A stretch of 64,000 bases of DNA from Pectobacterium brasiliense (GCF_013449685.1 NZ_JACDSF010000013.1:156738-220737), one strand, 5' to 3'. Shown: positions 1 through 8,625, numbered from the stretch's first letter. Notes: a model not told the origin generated them from the letters alone. Numbers and translations: made by a program.

Positions 1-71
1 CGCGTGGACGTCTGTTGATGAAAGCATGAGTTTAAAAGTGCATTTCGAATATCAAAAATTCTGAAGGATGA

Positions 72-1193
72 ATGATGTATAGTTCTGGGGCATTTTTTTT
101 CTTTCTATTTTCATCCGCGTTACTGTTTGCGCTGGTTAATCGCGTATTCCGTTATCGGCTGACGTATTTATCTGCCTTCTCGGTATTGGCGGTATTTGGC
201 TGGGGATATATTTTCCAGGGGGACTACGTTGTTCCCGTTGCAGTGTTCCTGAGCTTTTATCTTCTCGTCACCTTAAAAGAGAAAGGGTGGTTAAAAACTT
301 GGCAGGCGGTCAGCCTGACGTTGCTCCCATTGTTTTTGGTGAAATTACACCTTAATAACCACTGGGGTATGATCGGTCTGTCCTTTATGACCTTCCGCGC
401 CATTGATGTCCTGCTTTATCGCAGTAAAAAAGATGGCCAGAATTTCCTGCACTACTTCTGCTACCTCTTTATGCCTTTTATTATTCTGGCTGGTCCGATG
501 TATCGCTGGCGGACATGGGTTAATGACATTAATAAACCGGTCTTCACGCTGACCCGTGAACAGTTTTTAGTGGCGATGGAGCAGATTTTTACCGGTATTA
601 TTCAGAAGTTCTTATTTGCCATGCTGATCAATAATCTGGTGATTGAGTCGTGGAGCCAGCGCCCGTTTACGTTAAGCGTGGGTGTCGTAATGTCGATTGC
701 CTACAGCGCCTACCTTTATTTTGATTTTGCTGGCTACAGCAATATGGCTATCGGGGCGGGGCGCTTATTTGGCCTGAATATTCCGGCGAACTTCAATATG
801 CCTATGCTGGCGAAAAACCCGCAGGACTTCTGGCGGCGCTTCCACATCAGCCTGTCTGAATGGCTGCGGGATGTGGTCTTTATGCCGATTTATATGAATC
901 TGATGAAGCTCGATTTTTTCCGACAAAACAAAACGTTGGCACAGAATGTTGGCATCTTCTGCACCCTGTTTTGTATGGGGGCATGGAACGGGCTTGAACG
1001 ACACTATGTTATCAGCGGCGCGCTGTTTGGCGCCATTTCGGTTGCTCACAACATGCTGCAGTGGTCAGCCAAACGCAGTCCGGCACTGAGCAATTGTCTA
1101 CACCATCCGGTTATTGTGTTCATCGGTCGAATTCTGACGCTGGCAAGCGCCGCGGCCTCCCTCTACATCTTTAGCGGAATGTCCCCACTATGA
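72..1193 (+). CDS. dltB: DltB-like MBOAT membrane O-acyltransferase
   Basis: This 373-residue polytopic membrane protein belongs to the MBOAT family. In the Dlt pathway DltB moves D-alanine from carrier DltC across the membrane. The MBOAT core is visible at residues 253-270 (FWRRFHISLSEWLRD). An AAGGA ribosome site lies just before two adjacent ATGs (72 and 75). It overlaps the next gene by 4 nt (ATGA), so it is the first visible gene of a dltB-A-C operon; dltD is not in the window. Oddly, the usual WHG is WNG (305-307), and the second conserved histidine, expected within the later xxHG motif, is Phe319. Function by context is likely, catalysis uncertain. Confidence 0.75.
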   Translation: MMYSSGAFFFFLFSSALLFALVNRVFRYRLTYLSAFSVLAVFGWGYIFQGDYVVPVAVFLSFYLLVTLKEKGWLKTWQAVSLTLLPLFLVKLHLNNHWGMIGLSFMTFRAIDVLLYRSKKDGQNFLHYFCYLFMPFIILAGPMYRWRTWVNDINKPVFTLTREQFLVAMEQIFTGIIQKFLFAMLINNLVIESWSQRPFTLSVGVVMSIAYSAYLYFDFAGYSNMAIGAGRLFGLNIPANFNMPMLAKNPQDFWRRFHISLSEWLRDVVFMPIYMNLMKLDFFRQNKTLAQNVGIFCTLFCMGAWNGLERHYVISGALFGAISVAHNMLQWSAKRSPALSNCLHHPVIVFIGRILTLASAAASLYIFSGMSPL

Positions 1194-2623
1194 ACCTTCA
1201 CTCAGAGCTTCAGGAACTACAAGATTTCCTCCGGGCGGCATTACTCGATCCCGCGAACCCACAGCAGTTGGCGATTAGTGGCAGCGATGACGTGATGACC
1301 TGGCAACAGCTCTCCGTCGCCGTGACAGACTGGTCGCATCGTTATCAGCACTACCAGCAGCCTGATGGCGCGCCGGTCGTGTTATATGGTCATCAGCAGG
1401 CCGAGTTTGCCGTGGCAATCTATAGCTGCCTGCTGCACAATATTCCGTATATCCCGGTGGATTGCATCTATCCACAGGAGCGGCTCAACGAGATTTGTCA
1501 TCTGGCGAGCGCCCCTTATTATTACGATGTGGCGACCCGACAGTTCATTGCGACCGGTGAGGAAGGGCAGGCGCTGGTCGAGCAAGATCTTGCCTATATT
1601 ATGTTTACCTCCGGCAGTACCGGAAAGCCGAAAGGGGTGCAGATCGGGCGTGAAAGCCTGTGGCACTTTATGAAGTGGGTGCGTCAGGACTTTTCGCTGC
1701 CAGACGTGCCGGTGCTGATGAACCATGCCGTGTTCAGCTTCGATCTCTCCTTGATTCCGCTGCTGGCGAATCTGGCAACGGGAGGGCATATCGTCCTGAA
1801 TGCGAAAGAGGATATCGCGGCAGAAAACTGGCTCGATCGCCTGAAAGACAATGGCGTTTCCGTCTGGGTGTCAACGCCCTCTTTCGCCTACCAGAGGCTG
1901 CTTTCCCCTCAGTTCAACAGTGAATATTTACCTGAACTTAACGTCTTCGTGTTCATTGGCGAAGTGCTCAACAAAGCGCTGGTCAAACAGTTACGCCGTC
2001 GCTTCCCGCATGCCAAAATTCTCAACTCCTATGGCCCAACGGAAGCGACCATCGCGACCACCGTCATCGAAATTACCGATGAAATCCTGCACAGCGAAAA
2101 TGATCTGCTGCCGGTGGGTACGATGATGCCGGACTCCAGAATGGAAATTACGTCTGAGGGCGAATTGATCATTTGGGGCAAAAATGTGATGCGCGGTTAC
2201 CTTGGGCTGGCGAAAGAGAATGCGGAAAAATTGCTGCATCGGGAGAGCGAAGCATTCCGAGGCTACAGAACTGGCGATCTGGGATACGAGGACGGACTGC
2301 TATACTGTCAGGGTCGCAATGACAGCCAGATCAAACTGAATGGCTATCGTATTGAAATCAATGAGATTGAAAATCGTCTGCTGGCGATATCCGACATCAG
2401 CGAAGCGGTAGTTCTGCCGTTGATGAAATCGGGCGGTGGTGTTCTGCGCATCGCAGCGTTCTGTGTGACGAACTTAGCGCCAGAAGCGATTAAAACATCG
2501 CTCTCGAAGGTGATTCCGCCTTACATGGTGCCTTCCCAAATTATTATAAAAGATGCGTTGCCGCTTAACCCTAACGGCAAAATTGATCGTAAACTGCTGG
2601 ACAGCCATGCCCGAACGATCTAA
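1190..2623 (+). CDS. dltA: D-alanine--carrier protein ligase-like adenylating enzyme
   Basis: This 477-residue ANL-superfamily AMP-forming enzyme is expected to activate an amino acid (D-alanine in the Dlt pathway) with ATP and load it onto the carrier encoded next. The P-loop-like AMP-binding motif (MFTSGSTGKPKG) is near residue 138. A YRTGD hinge motif and the C-terminal catalytic-lysine motif (NPNGKIDRK) are intact. It overlaps dltB by 4 nt and touches dltC at TAATG, so translation is coupled. Substrate identity is inferred from the neighbours; another small amino or fatty acid is possible. Confidence 0.8.
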   Translation: MNLHSELQELQDFLRAALLDPANPQQLAISGSDDVMTWQQLSVAVTDWSHRYQHYQQPDGAPVVLYGHQQAEFAVAIYSCLLHNIPYIPVDCIYPQERLNEICHLASAPYYYDVATRQFIATGEEGQALVEQDLAYIMFTSGSTGKPKGVQIGRESLWHFMKWVRQDFSLPDVPVLMNHAVFSFDLSLIPLLANLATGGHIVLNAKEDIAAENWLDRLKDNGVSVWVSTPSFAYQRLLSPQFNSEYLPELNVFVFIGEVLNKALVKQLRRRFPHAKILNSYGPTEATIATTVIEITDEILHSENDLLPVGTMMPDSRMEITSEGELIIWGKNVMRGYLGLAKENAEKLLHRESEAFRGYRTGDLGYEDGLLYCQGRNDSQIKLNGYRIEINEIENRLLAISDISEAVVLPLMKSGGGVLRIAAFCVTNLAPEAIKTSLSKVIPPYMVPSQIIIKDALPLNPNGKIDRKLLDSHARTI

Positions 2624-2862
2624 TGACTCAGGAAAAAATGATGGAACAAGAAATACTCGCGCTGTTTGAAAAGATCTTATCCCGTAAAGTGGGCTTTAAC
2701 GACGAGCTGATTGAGTCTGATATTCTCGACTCTATTCTGGCGGTCGACTTGGTGCTGGAAGTGCAGGACGTTTACGGCTGCGTGATCCCGCCAACCGAAG
2801 TCGCCACCGTTCTGAAAACCCCAGCAGATTTGGCTCGCTACATTGAAGAGAACCGCGGCTAA
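2623..2862 (+). CDS. dltC: D-alanyl carrier protein-like ACP
   Basis: This 79-residue acyl-carrier-protein fold has the phosphopantetheine attachment serine in LDSIL (Ser37 from the first ATG). It would carry the residue activated by the upstream ligase. The first ATG overlaps the dltA stop. A second start at 2638 has a better-placed AGGA and would shorten the protein by five residues. It is the last gene of the operon and is followed 38 nt later by a rho-independent terminator. Confidence 0.8.
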   Translation: MTQEKMMEQEILALFEKILSRKVGFNDELIESDILDSILAVDLVLEVQDVYGCVIPPTEVATVLKTPADLARYIEENRG

Positions 2863-2900
2863 GCCTGAAACGGCGACGATTTTTTCTCGTTATTTAAAGA

Positions 2901-2928
2901 CCCCAGATAGGTTTATCTGGGGTTTTTT
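2901..2928 (+). terminator. Rho-independent terminator of the dlt-like operon
   Basis: Perfect 9-bp stem CCCCAGATA / TATCTGGGG with a 4-nt loop, followed directly by six T residues. It lies just downstream of the carrier-protein stop codon. Confidence 0.9.
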
Positions 2929-2979
2929 AATTGGGGGGGAGTATCAAGGTCCATTACATCATTAGATAGTAGTGAAAAG

Positions 2980-3012
2980 AGGAGGGCAGTGATTCTTTAT
3001 TCAAACCCTCCT
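2980..3012 (+). promoter_or_regulatory. Inverted repeat in the pvcB leader region
   Basis: A 7-bp inverted repeat (AGGAGGG / CCCTCCT) with a 19-nt loop sits in the AT-rich stretch between the dlt terminator and pvcB. It could be a regulator site or a leader hairpin. No known consensus was recognised. Confidence 0.3.
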
Positions 3013-3104
3013 AATTATTAAAATTGTATCCGTGGTGTTGAATATTTGTTGCCGATATTATCTGAAAAGATCTTTCAGCAATGGATAATACACGGAGAAG
3101 TAAA

Positions 3105-3983
3105 ATGGACTCATTCACTTTAGAAGATCGCTTTGATTATCAGCCTTTAACCCATTCCCAAGGTGAAACCTGTCATTTTGGTGTGCGTATTGAGCCTAAA
3201 CAGTCAGGCGTGCATATTGGTGAATTATCACCTACCTGGCTGCGTACATTAGTAGAGAATGAACAATTAGTGGTACTGAGAGGCTTTGATAGCTTTACGA
3301 GTGCAGAAAATTTAACAACATACTGCGCAGCCATTGGTGACATTATGCAATGGCCATTTGGTGCCGTGTTGGAGCTGGTTGAACAACCCGATGCCACCGA
3401 CCATATCTTTGCTAATAACTATGTTCCCTTGCACTGGGACGGCATGTACCTTAAAACCGTGCCGGAACTACAAGTCTTTCAATGCGTCTCAGCCGTTGGC
3501 GAAGGGCAGGGTGGGCGAACCACGTTTTCGAGTACCACCACGGCGTTACGTCTGGCGTCACCCGAAACCAAAGCGCTGTGGCAGCGTGCCACAGGTCAGT
3601 ATCAGCGCGCCGTCGAGCTATACAGCAGTACCGCGCAGGCTCCTATTATCGAGCAACACCCTTACCGCACTCATCCCGTCATTCGTTTTTGTGAGCCACC
3701 GATTGCTGGTGATAAAGAATTCTTGAACCCGTCCACTTATCACTTCTTCGGTATTGAACCTGAAGAGCAAGAGCAATTACTTAGCAGCTTGCAACATGCC
3801 TTATATGATCCACGGGTTCAGTATGCTCACCAATGGCAAAGCGGCGACATTGTGATTGCAGATAACTACTCGTTATTACATGGTCGTGAATCTTATGCCA
3901 GCCAGAGTGGCCGTCATCTGCGCCGAGTGCATATCCATGCTAAACAGCCGCTGACTAACCCACATTTGGTGCAGCCGTCATGA
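3105..3983 (+). CDS. pvcB: PvcB/IsnB-type Fe(II)/2-oxoglutarate oxygenase
   Basis: This 292-residue TauD/TfdA-family dioxygenase resembles PvcB of the P. aeruginosa paerucumarin cluster along its whole length. PvcB homologues oxidatively decarboxylate an amino-acid isonitrile made by PvcA to a vinyl isonitrile. The metal facial triad is visible as His110 and Asp112 in LHWDGMY and His259 in LLHGRESY; Arg270 and Arg273 fit 2-oxoglutarate binding. The start at 3105 is preferred over the in-frame ATG at 3081 because a GGAG site lies 7 nt before it. It overlaps the next gene by 4 nt. No pvcA lies next to it, which is unusual for the pathway. Confidence 0.82.
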   Translation: MDSFTLEDRFDYQPLTHSQGETCHFGVRIEPKQSGVHIGELSPTWLRTLVENEQLVVLRGFDSFTSAENLTTYCAAIGDIMQWPFGAVLELVEQPDATDHIFANNYVPLHWDGMYLKTVPELQVFQCVSAVGEGQGGRTTFSSTTTALRLASPETKALWQRATGQYQRAVELYSSTAQAPIIEQHPYRTHPVIRFCEPPIAGDKEFLNPSTYHFFGIEPEEQEQLLSSLQHALYDPRVQYAHQWQSGDIVIADNYSLLHGRESYASQSGRHLRRVHIHAKQPLTNPHLVQPS

Positions 3984-5413
3984 AACCACAGCATGTTGAT
4001 CTCATGATTATCGGCGCTGGGCCTGTTGGCCTGGCCTGTGCCTATCTTGCTCAGCTGTCAGGTTTAAGTACCGTCATTATCGATAAATCATCAGGGCCAC
4101 TAACGGTAGGCCGTGCTGATGCGCTAAACGCCCGCAGCTTACAGCTGTTTGAAATTATCGGTTTATTCGACGAGCTTTATCCCTTGGGCAAAACCTGCAA
4201 TACCAGCTCAGTCTGGTCAAAAGGTAAATTTATTTCACGCCAATCTACTTGGTGGGATGCTTTAGAAGGCTGTTTTCACAAGCATTTTTTAATGATTGGT
4301 CAGGCTTATGTAGAACAAGCGCTCGATAATAAGCTCACCGAGCTAAGTAGTGCCGTGCGCCGTAATACTTCTGTGGAAGATATTGTGCTGGAGGACGACG
4401 GCTGTCTCACCACACTCACCAGCGGTGAGACCGTGCGTTCCCGGTATTTGATTGGTGCAGATGGTTCACGATCGTTTGTGCGCCAACACTTTGCTATCCC
4501 GTTTGAGATCACTCGACCACAAATTACCTGGGCAGTGATTGATGGCGAAATAGAAACTGATTTCCCAAAAGTACCGGAAATTATTGTTTTCCAGGCAGAA
4601 ACCGCCGATGTCGCCTGGATACCACGTGAAGGTAAGATTGATCGTTTCTATATCCAGATGGAGAGTGAGGACTTCACGCAACAGCAGGCGATAGATAAAA
4701 TTAACCATGCTCTGCAACCACACCGTCTGTGCTTCAAGTCTATTGAGTGGTATTCACAATTCTCGGTTAAAGAGTCTGTAGCAGAACACTACATCCTTGA
4801 AAATAAATTATTTATCGCTGGTGATGCGAGCCATATTCACTCGGTAAATGGTGGGCAAGGGTTAAATACGGGGTTGGCCGATGCATTTAACCTCATCTGG
4901 AAAATGGCGATGATTACTCATCATCATGCGCCCCAAACGCTATTACAGAGTTACGAAACGGAGCGAAAAGCGGTCGCGCTGGAAGTGGTAAAAACGTCAG
5001 CGGAGCTCGTGCGTTCAACCAAAACCTCAGAGACAGGCACCCATGCCGATGATTACGTCAAGATTGTCGAAAAACGTGCGGGTTACATCACGGGGATGGG
5101 TGTTCGCTATGGCGCCGACGGGCGTGTTGGCGAAAGGCTGCATGATTTTATGTGGCGTGATTCTCAATCTAGTCAGTCAGGCAGAATTTACTCACATTTA
5201 AATTATCGTCATTACAGTTTGCTCATCATCGGCGCGGCGACGGTACCGGCATCACTGCCTGATATCGTCAATGTCTTGCACGTTGAAACAGGCAGTAGCC
5301 CCTATTCCGATCAATACCTGTTAGTTCGGCCAGATGGCTATATCGCCGCCACCGCTCCTCTCGACCAACCTTCCGCGATCGGTCATTACTTTAGCGACTG
5401 GCGAGTTCAATAG
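3980..5413 (+). CDS. FAD-dependent aromatic monooxygenase (PvcD/MhpA-like)
   Basis: This 477-residue group A flavin monooxygenase of the PHBH/UbiH type hydroxylates an aromatic substrate using NAD(P)H and O2. The N-terminal Rossmann motif (IIGAGPVGLACAY) is at residues 10-22. A GADGSRS motif follows near residue 159, and the FAD ribityl motif (IAGDASHIHSVNGGQGLN) near 276. The ATGA overlap with pvcB shows one transcript. By analogy to pvcABCD it should hydroxylate a tyrosine- or tryptophan-derived isonitrile; the substrate is inference. Codon use is more AT-rich than in the out genes. Confidence 0.78.
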   Translation: MKPQHVDLMIIGAGPVGLACAYLAQLSGLSTVIIDKSSGPLTVGRADALNARSLQLFEIIGLFDELYPLGKTCNTSSVWSKGKFISRQSTWWDALEGCFHKHFLMIGQAYVEQALDNKLTELSSAVRRNTSVEDIVLEDDGCLTTLTSGETVRSRYLIGADGSRSFVRQHFAIPFEITRPQITWAVIDGEIETDFPKVPEIIVFQAETADVAWIPREGKIDRFYIQMESEDFTQQQAIDKINHALQPHRLCFKSIEWYSQFSVKESVAEHYILENKLFIAGDASHIHSVNGGQGLNTGLADAFNLIWKMAMITHHHAPQTLLQSYETERKAVALEVVKTSAELVRSTKTSETGTHADDYVKIVEKRAGYITGMGVRYGADGRVGERLHDFMWRDSQSSQSGRIYSHLNYRHYSLLIIGAATVPASLPDIVNVLHVETGSSPYSDQYLLVRPDGYIAATAPLDQPSAIGHYFSDWRVQ

Positions 5414-5500
5414 CATAAATGTTGCCGGCTCAGTGAGATGGCACTGAGCTGGTTTCATTCTGTCGGGCAGGGTGAAAGTAGAATAGACCACGCTAGACGT

Positions 5501-5584
5501 TATTTTGCTTACAATCCAAACTTCAATGTTTATAGAGACGCTATCTCTTTTGATCGGTTGCTGAACTCTGCTAACGAACATAAC
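5501..5584 (+). pseudogene. Remnant of a GHKL ATPase/nuclease C-terminus
   Basis: This 28-codon stretch encodes a peptide nearly identical to the C-terminal segment of the intact ATPase-nuclease gene at 18050-20101 (residues about 644-671, FxYNPNF...ISFDRLLNSANE). Nothing upstream continues the protein, so only the tail survives. It marks an older, decayed copy of the same island cargo. The rest of the 5414-5823 gap holds only this and the fragment at 5593-5733. Confidence 0.75.
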
Positions 5585-5592
5585 CCTCTGCC

Positions 5593-5733
5593 GCTGACGT
5601 TGAGCAAGAAGTGGTTAACGAAGTGGGGTTCTTTGGCAACCAAAATACGGTCTGCAAGCCTACAGCTCAGAAATGGCGGCACACTGTCGAGAAATTAAAG
5701 CGCTATTTCGAAAATTGGAACGCGGAATTGTAA
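5593..5733 (+). pseudogene. Open 46-codon fragment ending in a stop, unknown family
   Basis: A reading frame without a start codon encodes a hydrophilic C-terminal-looking peptide (…KRYFENWNAEL) and ends at TAA 5731-5733. It lies between two recognisable island remnants, so it is probably the 3' end of another lost gene. No family was recognised. Confidence 0.3.
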
Positions 5734-5823
5734 TGTTCTGGTGATTATTTTTACTGACATAGAAGAAATGAGTATGTCAGAAGACGTCTAAAGTGAATGG
5801 TTAGGTTTATTGGGGGCTTACAC

Positions 5824-6129
5824 TTACATTTCGAGGATCTCTTGAACCCAATCCCCCCAACATTCACAACCAAGTCGTGACTCAACTGTACCCGGATGAG
5901 ATGCAAACCACCATTCCTTTACCACTTCATATTCCGAGAGTATAAGGGTGAATGGACGCCAACAACCCATTCTTCCATCTTGATCACATGGATCACTGCC
6001 AACCAGGAAGAATTCATTCAGAAAGGGCAAAGGTGGGAAATAGCCAGAAGAACTAATGACACCAAAGATGCCATAAAGCACTTTGGTGTTCTCATCTAAA
6101 ATCCGTTTAGCATTATTAATATTATTCAT
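5824..6129 (-). CDS. Hypothetical 101-residue protein
   Basis: The function was not recognised. The protein is compact and acidic, rich in Trp, Gly and Cys in its second half, with no signal peptide or membrane segment. Residue composition looks like a genuine protein, perhaps of the immunity-protein type often found in such islands, but no motif proves this. The ribosome site is weak (GGATTT). It sits among remnants of an older island, so it may itself be non-functional. Confidence 0.5.
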   Translation of the reverse strand: MNNINNAKRILDENTKVLYGIFGVISSSGYFPPLPFLNEFFLVGSDPCDQDGRMGCWRPFTLILSEYEVVKEWWFASHPGTVESRLGCECWGDWVQEILEM

Positions 6130-6139
6130 AGAAATCCAT

Positions 6140-6420
6140 TCATCTGATGTTTACGTTATTTGTCATGTTCTTACTAAGTGTACGTACCTTGGTTTTCTGA
6201 CTCGATAGTATTTTTGGATAGTGTTTAGCTATGATGTCGTTCATACGCTCAACCAACTCCATGCGTTTGAAGGTCAAATGCGCGGTTCCCTTCTGAAAGT
6301 AACGAATACTGAAGCATTCATCTTCGTAAGTTTCCTTAGCCGGATTCTCCCGGATATGTTCCATCAATCGCGTAGAGATATTGCCACGGTTGTCAGAGGT
6401 GGGTTTACCGTTCACCAGGA
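6140..6420 (-). pseudogene. DUF4942 protein remnant (C-terminal part)
   Basis: About 75 codons match the last quarter of the DUF4942 gene at 7675-8508: GKPxxDN, IRLMxHI, SxRYFQKGT and LTFKR, ending MNDIIAKHYP. The 5' three quarters are missing. The match stops abruptly at about 6420, where integrase-like sequence begins, so a deletion or recombination joined the two remnants. The 3' end reads on into about 18 unrelated residues. Confidence 0.8.
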
Positions 6421-6422
6421 TC

Positions 6423-6634
6423 GCCACCAGAAGCGACAATTTTTCGAGCCTCTTCCCGTTTTAGTCTCGCCTCTGCCAACGAGATATCAGGATAAACGCC
6501 GATAGATAATTTCTTCTCTTTCCCTGCAACGCGGTACTTCAAACAAACGCCAATATTTGGCTCCATTCGGCTTTATCAGAAGATAAGGCCTGCACTCTCA
6601 GTGAGTTTGTATTCTTTATCTTGTGGCTTGGCGG
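6423..6634 (-). pseudogene. Integrase remnant (N-terminal part)
   Basis: Sequence closely matches codons of roughly the first 80 residues of the intact tyrosine integrase at 26491-27705. It has several substitutions and a small insertion near 6545. The start codon region (about 75 bp in the intact copy) is deleted, and the C-terminal catalytic part is missing. It is the integrase of an earlier island at the same tRNA site. Confidence 0.85.
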
Positions 6635-6787
6635 GCTTCCCAACATCGATTTGATTTCCGGTATGCTGGGTTGACCTCGGTAGAGCTCAGCGACAGAAAA
6701 TCCTAGTGGTATCAATGAATATAACGGGGTTTTGTTGAATTCGGTAGAGTCTGGGAGAACTTAAAATGGTACCCTACAGGATTCGAA
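6635..6787. repeat. Duplicate of the integrase-tRNA junction with degraded att site
   Basis: This segment repeats the sequence between the integrase start and tRNA-Arg (about 27770-27905) with few changes. It ends at 6767-6787 in a damaged copy of the tRNA 3' end that lacks 2 nt and has substitutions. That is what remains when a second island inserts at an attachment site already used by an older one. It marks the left boundary of the younger island. Confidence 0.8.
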
Positions 6788-6945
6788 TTAGCCACGTATC
6801 TATATTGAAATAAAAGGATTTTCACCAGTTCGAAAAATGTAGTGGCCCCCAAATGGGCCCCCAAACCTTTCTGGCTGGATTTTTTGCGGGTTATCCGCAG
6901 TAGGTGGTGGATTATATCCTGTTTTGGGGTAGGGCAAAATACGGC

Positions 6946-7350
6946 TTATCGGTTGACCCAGTTTTCCACTCGTAGCCCAGGCACTCGCTCAAATTCACGC
7001 ACATTGTTCGTTACCAGTATCAAGCCTGCTGACCGGGCATGACCCGCTAGCATGGCATCATACGGGCCGATGGGTGTTCCTTGTTTTGCCAGCTCGGCAC
7101 GAATTTGCCCGGTATGTACGGCAGCGTCAAAGCCATAAGTTTGCACTTCCAGACGCGCAGAAAACCCTTCAATCACGGCGAGATTCTTTTCTGGATTTAT
7201 CGATTTCTCCGCACCATAGATCAGCTCCATCAGCGTGATAGCACTGATAGCAAACTGCCCGTAGTGACGGTAGAAAGCGTCCCTGACTTCCTGCGGTTTG
7301 TTCTTGATAGTGTAAATACAGATATTGGTATCAAGCAGATATTTCAGCAT
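6946..7350 (-). CDS. vapC: VapC-family PIN-domain ribonuclease toxin
   Basis: This 134-residue PIN-domain protein is the toxin of a type II toxin-antitoxin pair; VapC toxins cleave initiator tRNA or other structured RNA. Acidic residues of the PIN site are visible: Asp7 (LLDTNICIY), Glu43 (LMELIYGAE) and an Asp near 98 (GPYDAMLAGHA), followed by the TNN element. It overlaps the antitoxin stop by one base (TGATG), so the pair is translationally coupled. It is the first gene inside the left edge of the younger island and may stabilise it. Confidence 0.9.
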   Translation of the reverse strand: MLKYLLDTNICIYTIKNKPQEVRDAFYRHYGQFAISAITLMELIYGAEKSINPEKNLAVIEGFSARLEVQTYGFDAAVHTGQIRAELAKQGTPIGPYDAMLAGHARSAGLILVTNNVREFERVPGLRVENWVNR

Positions 7351-7580
7351 CAGAAATCTTCCCTGATCTGATCATCGGGCTGCTCTCTGGTGATCATAAA
7401 GTCAGGCGTTACCCCATCCTCTTCGAACCAACTGTCCCAGCTTTCGCCTGCCGGAGTGATAATGCGTGTACGACCAATCGCGACGATATCAACCTGCTTC
7501 ACATCATCGGGCAGTGCAACTGCTTTAGGGAGCCGTACCGCTTGGCTGCGATTGCTTTTAAATACTGTGGTTTTTTCCAT
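7350..7580 (-). CDS. vapB: VapB-family antitoxin
   Basis: This 76-residue AbrB/MazE-type (SpoVT) DNA-binding antitoxin begins MEKTTVFKSNRSQAVRLPK, the swapped-hairpin motif of VapB proteins. The acidic C-terminal tail should wrap the VapC toxin. The ATG at 7580 is chosen over an upstream in-frame start because an AAGGAGA site lies 6 nt before it. It should autoregulate the vapBC operon from the AT-rich region upstream. Confidence 0.9.
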   Translation of the reverse strand: MEKTTVFKSNRSQAVRLPKAVALPDDVKQVDIVAIGRTRIITPAGESWDSWFEEDGVTPDFMITREQPDDQIREDF

Positions 7581-7674
7581 AGCAATCTCCTTGGATAAAT
7601 TTTGCTCTATTTCTAGCATAAAGTGTTATTGGGATATGTCAATGGGATATACCTGTGTGGCATCATTGGATCAA

Positions 7675-8508
7675 TCACCTTGCCGCCAACATCCCCGGAT
7701 AATGTTTGGCAATAATGTCGTTCATCTGCTCGATCAGGTCAGAACGTTTAAAGGTGAGATGCCCAGTACCTTTTTGAAAGTAACGCACACTAAAGAACTC
7801 ATCCTCGTATTCCTGCTGATGCGGATTATCACGGATATGGTCCATCAGCCGGATGGTGACATCGCACCGATTATCAGGAATAGGTTTACCGTCCAACAAG
7901 TACAGCATACGCTCTAGATCGGCCAGTTGATCGCGTCGCCAGCCCCAGTTCAGACCAAAGCCCCAACGGTTGTAGGTCACCAGATTGCTGATGATGATTT
8001 TTTTGCCAAAGTAGCAAGGGTGATTGGTCTTGTAATCCCACGATAGCCCTTTGAATACGTTGATGACCCCACGCTCGAATACTTCCAGCTTGCTCTGGTG
8101 AAGTTGCTCAAAGGTGCTGAGGATATTGGCTTCGCTGATAGCCGGTAGCTCACCCTCATCCAGATTCTTGTGCCACTGACTACGCGCTTCGGCATCCATC
8201 AGCGACAACATGCCGGATTTCAACATCAGGTCGCGCCAGATATTGCGATCCAACGTGCGAGTGATGGCAGGCATCGCCTTGTCAGGAGTTTCTGTTAGCC
8301 AGCAATCGTAGCGATGCCCTTGCTTCAGTCCCCAGTCCTCAGCGGTGCCGCCGCCAATAGTTGCTGTGAGTGTTGAGAGCGCCCGTAGCTGGTTGAGGAG
8401 CTGTTCTATCTGTTGCAGCGCTGTATCACGTCCGGTAACGATACGTTCGATATTGGTCGAGCAGATCAGCTCGGTGTGTTCGGTCAAAACCTCGGGTTCA
8501 ATTTGCAT
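7675..8508 (-). CDS. DUF4942 domain-containing protein
   Basis: This 277-residue protein is of the DUF4942 family, which is common in enterobacterial islands and plasmids beside cbtA/cbeA. Function is unknown. A degraded second copy of its C-terminal quarter lies at 6140-6420. The reading frame is open further upstream, but a perfect 12-bp hairpin at 8534-8563 makes an earlier start unlikely. ATG 8508 (MQIEPEV) is chosen, and ATG 8526 is the alternative. It is the most distal gene of the cbeA-cbtA-DUF4942 group. Confidence 0.8.
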   Translation of the reverse strand: MQIEPEVLTEHTELICSTNIERIVTGRDTALQQIEQLLNQLRALSTLTATIGGGTAEDWGLKQGHRYDCWLTETPDKAMPAITRTLDRNIWRDLMLKSGMLSLMDAEARSQWHKNLDEGELPAISEANILSTFEQLHQSKLEVFERGVINVFKGLSWDYKTNHPCYFGKKIIISNLVTYNRWGFGLNWGWRRDQLADLERMLYLLDGKPIPDNRCDVTIRLMDHIRDNPHQQEYEDEFFSVRYFQKGTGHLTFKRSDLIEQMNDIIAKHYPGMLAAR

Positions 8509-8533
8509 AGTTTGTGGTCCATACATAAAAGCA

Positions 8534-8563
8534 AATGCGCCAGCCCTTACCGGCTGGCGCATT
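8534..8563 (-). terminator. Hairpin between cbtA and the DUF4942 gene
   Basis: Perfect 12-bp inverted repeat (AATGCGCCAGCC / GGCTGGCGCATT) with a 6-nt loop. On the minus strand a T-rich stretch (TTTGCTTTT) follows. It could terminate or attenuate transcription before the DUF4942 start. Confidence 0.65.
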
Positions 8564-8625
8564 ATGCATCGGAGAGAGGAATAAATAGGTTTGGTGCGAT
8601 GTGACTGGAAAGCCGCTCGCAATCT

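Noticed and set aside
2901..2928. A small RNA ending at the dlt terminator
   Set aside because: The hairpin follows a coding operon directly and there is no separate promoter; operon termination explains it.
5438..5698. An 86-residue open frame as a real gene
   Set aside because: Its middle is a copied tail of the ATPase-nuclease and the rest is out-of-frame island debris; there is no ribosome site.
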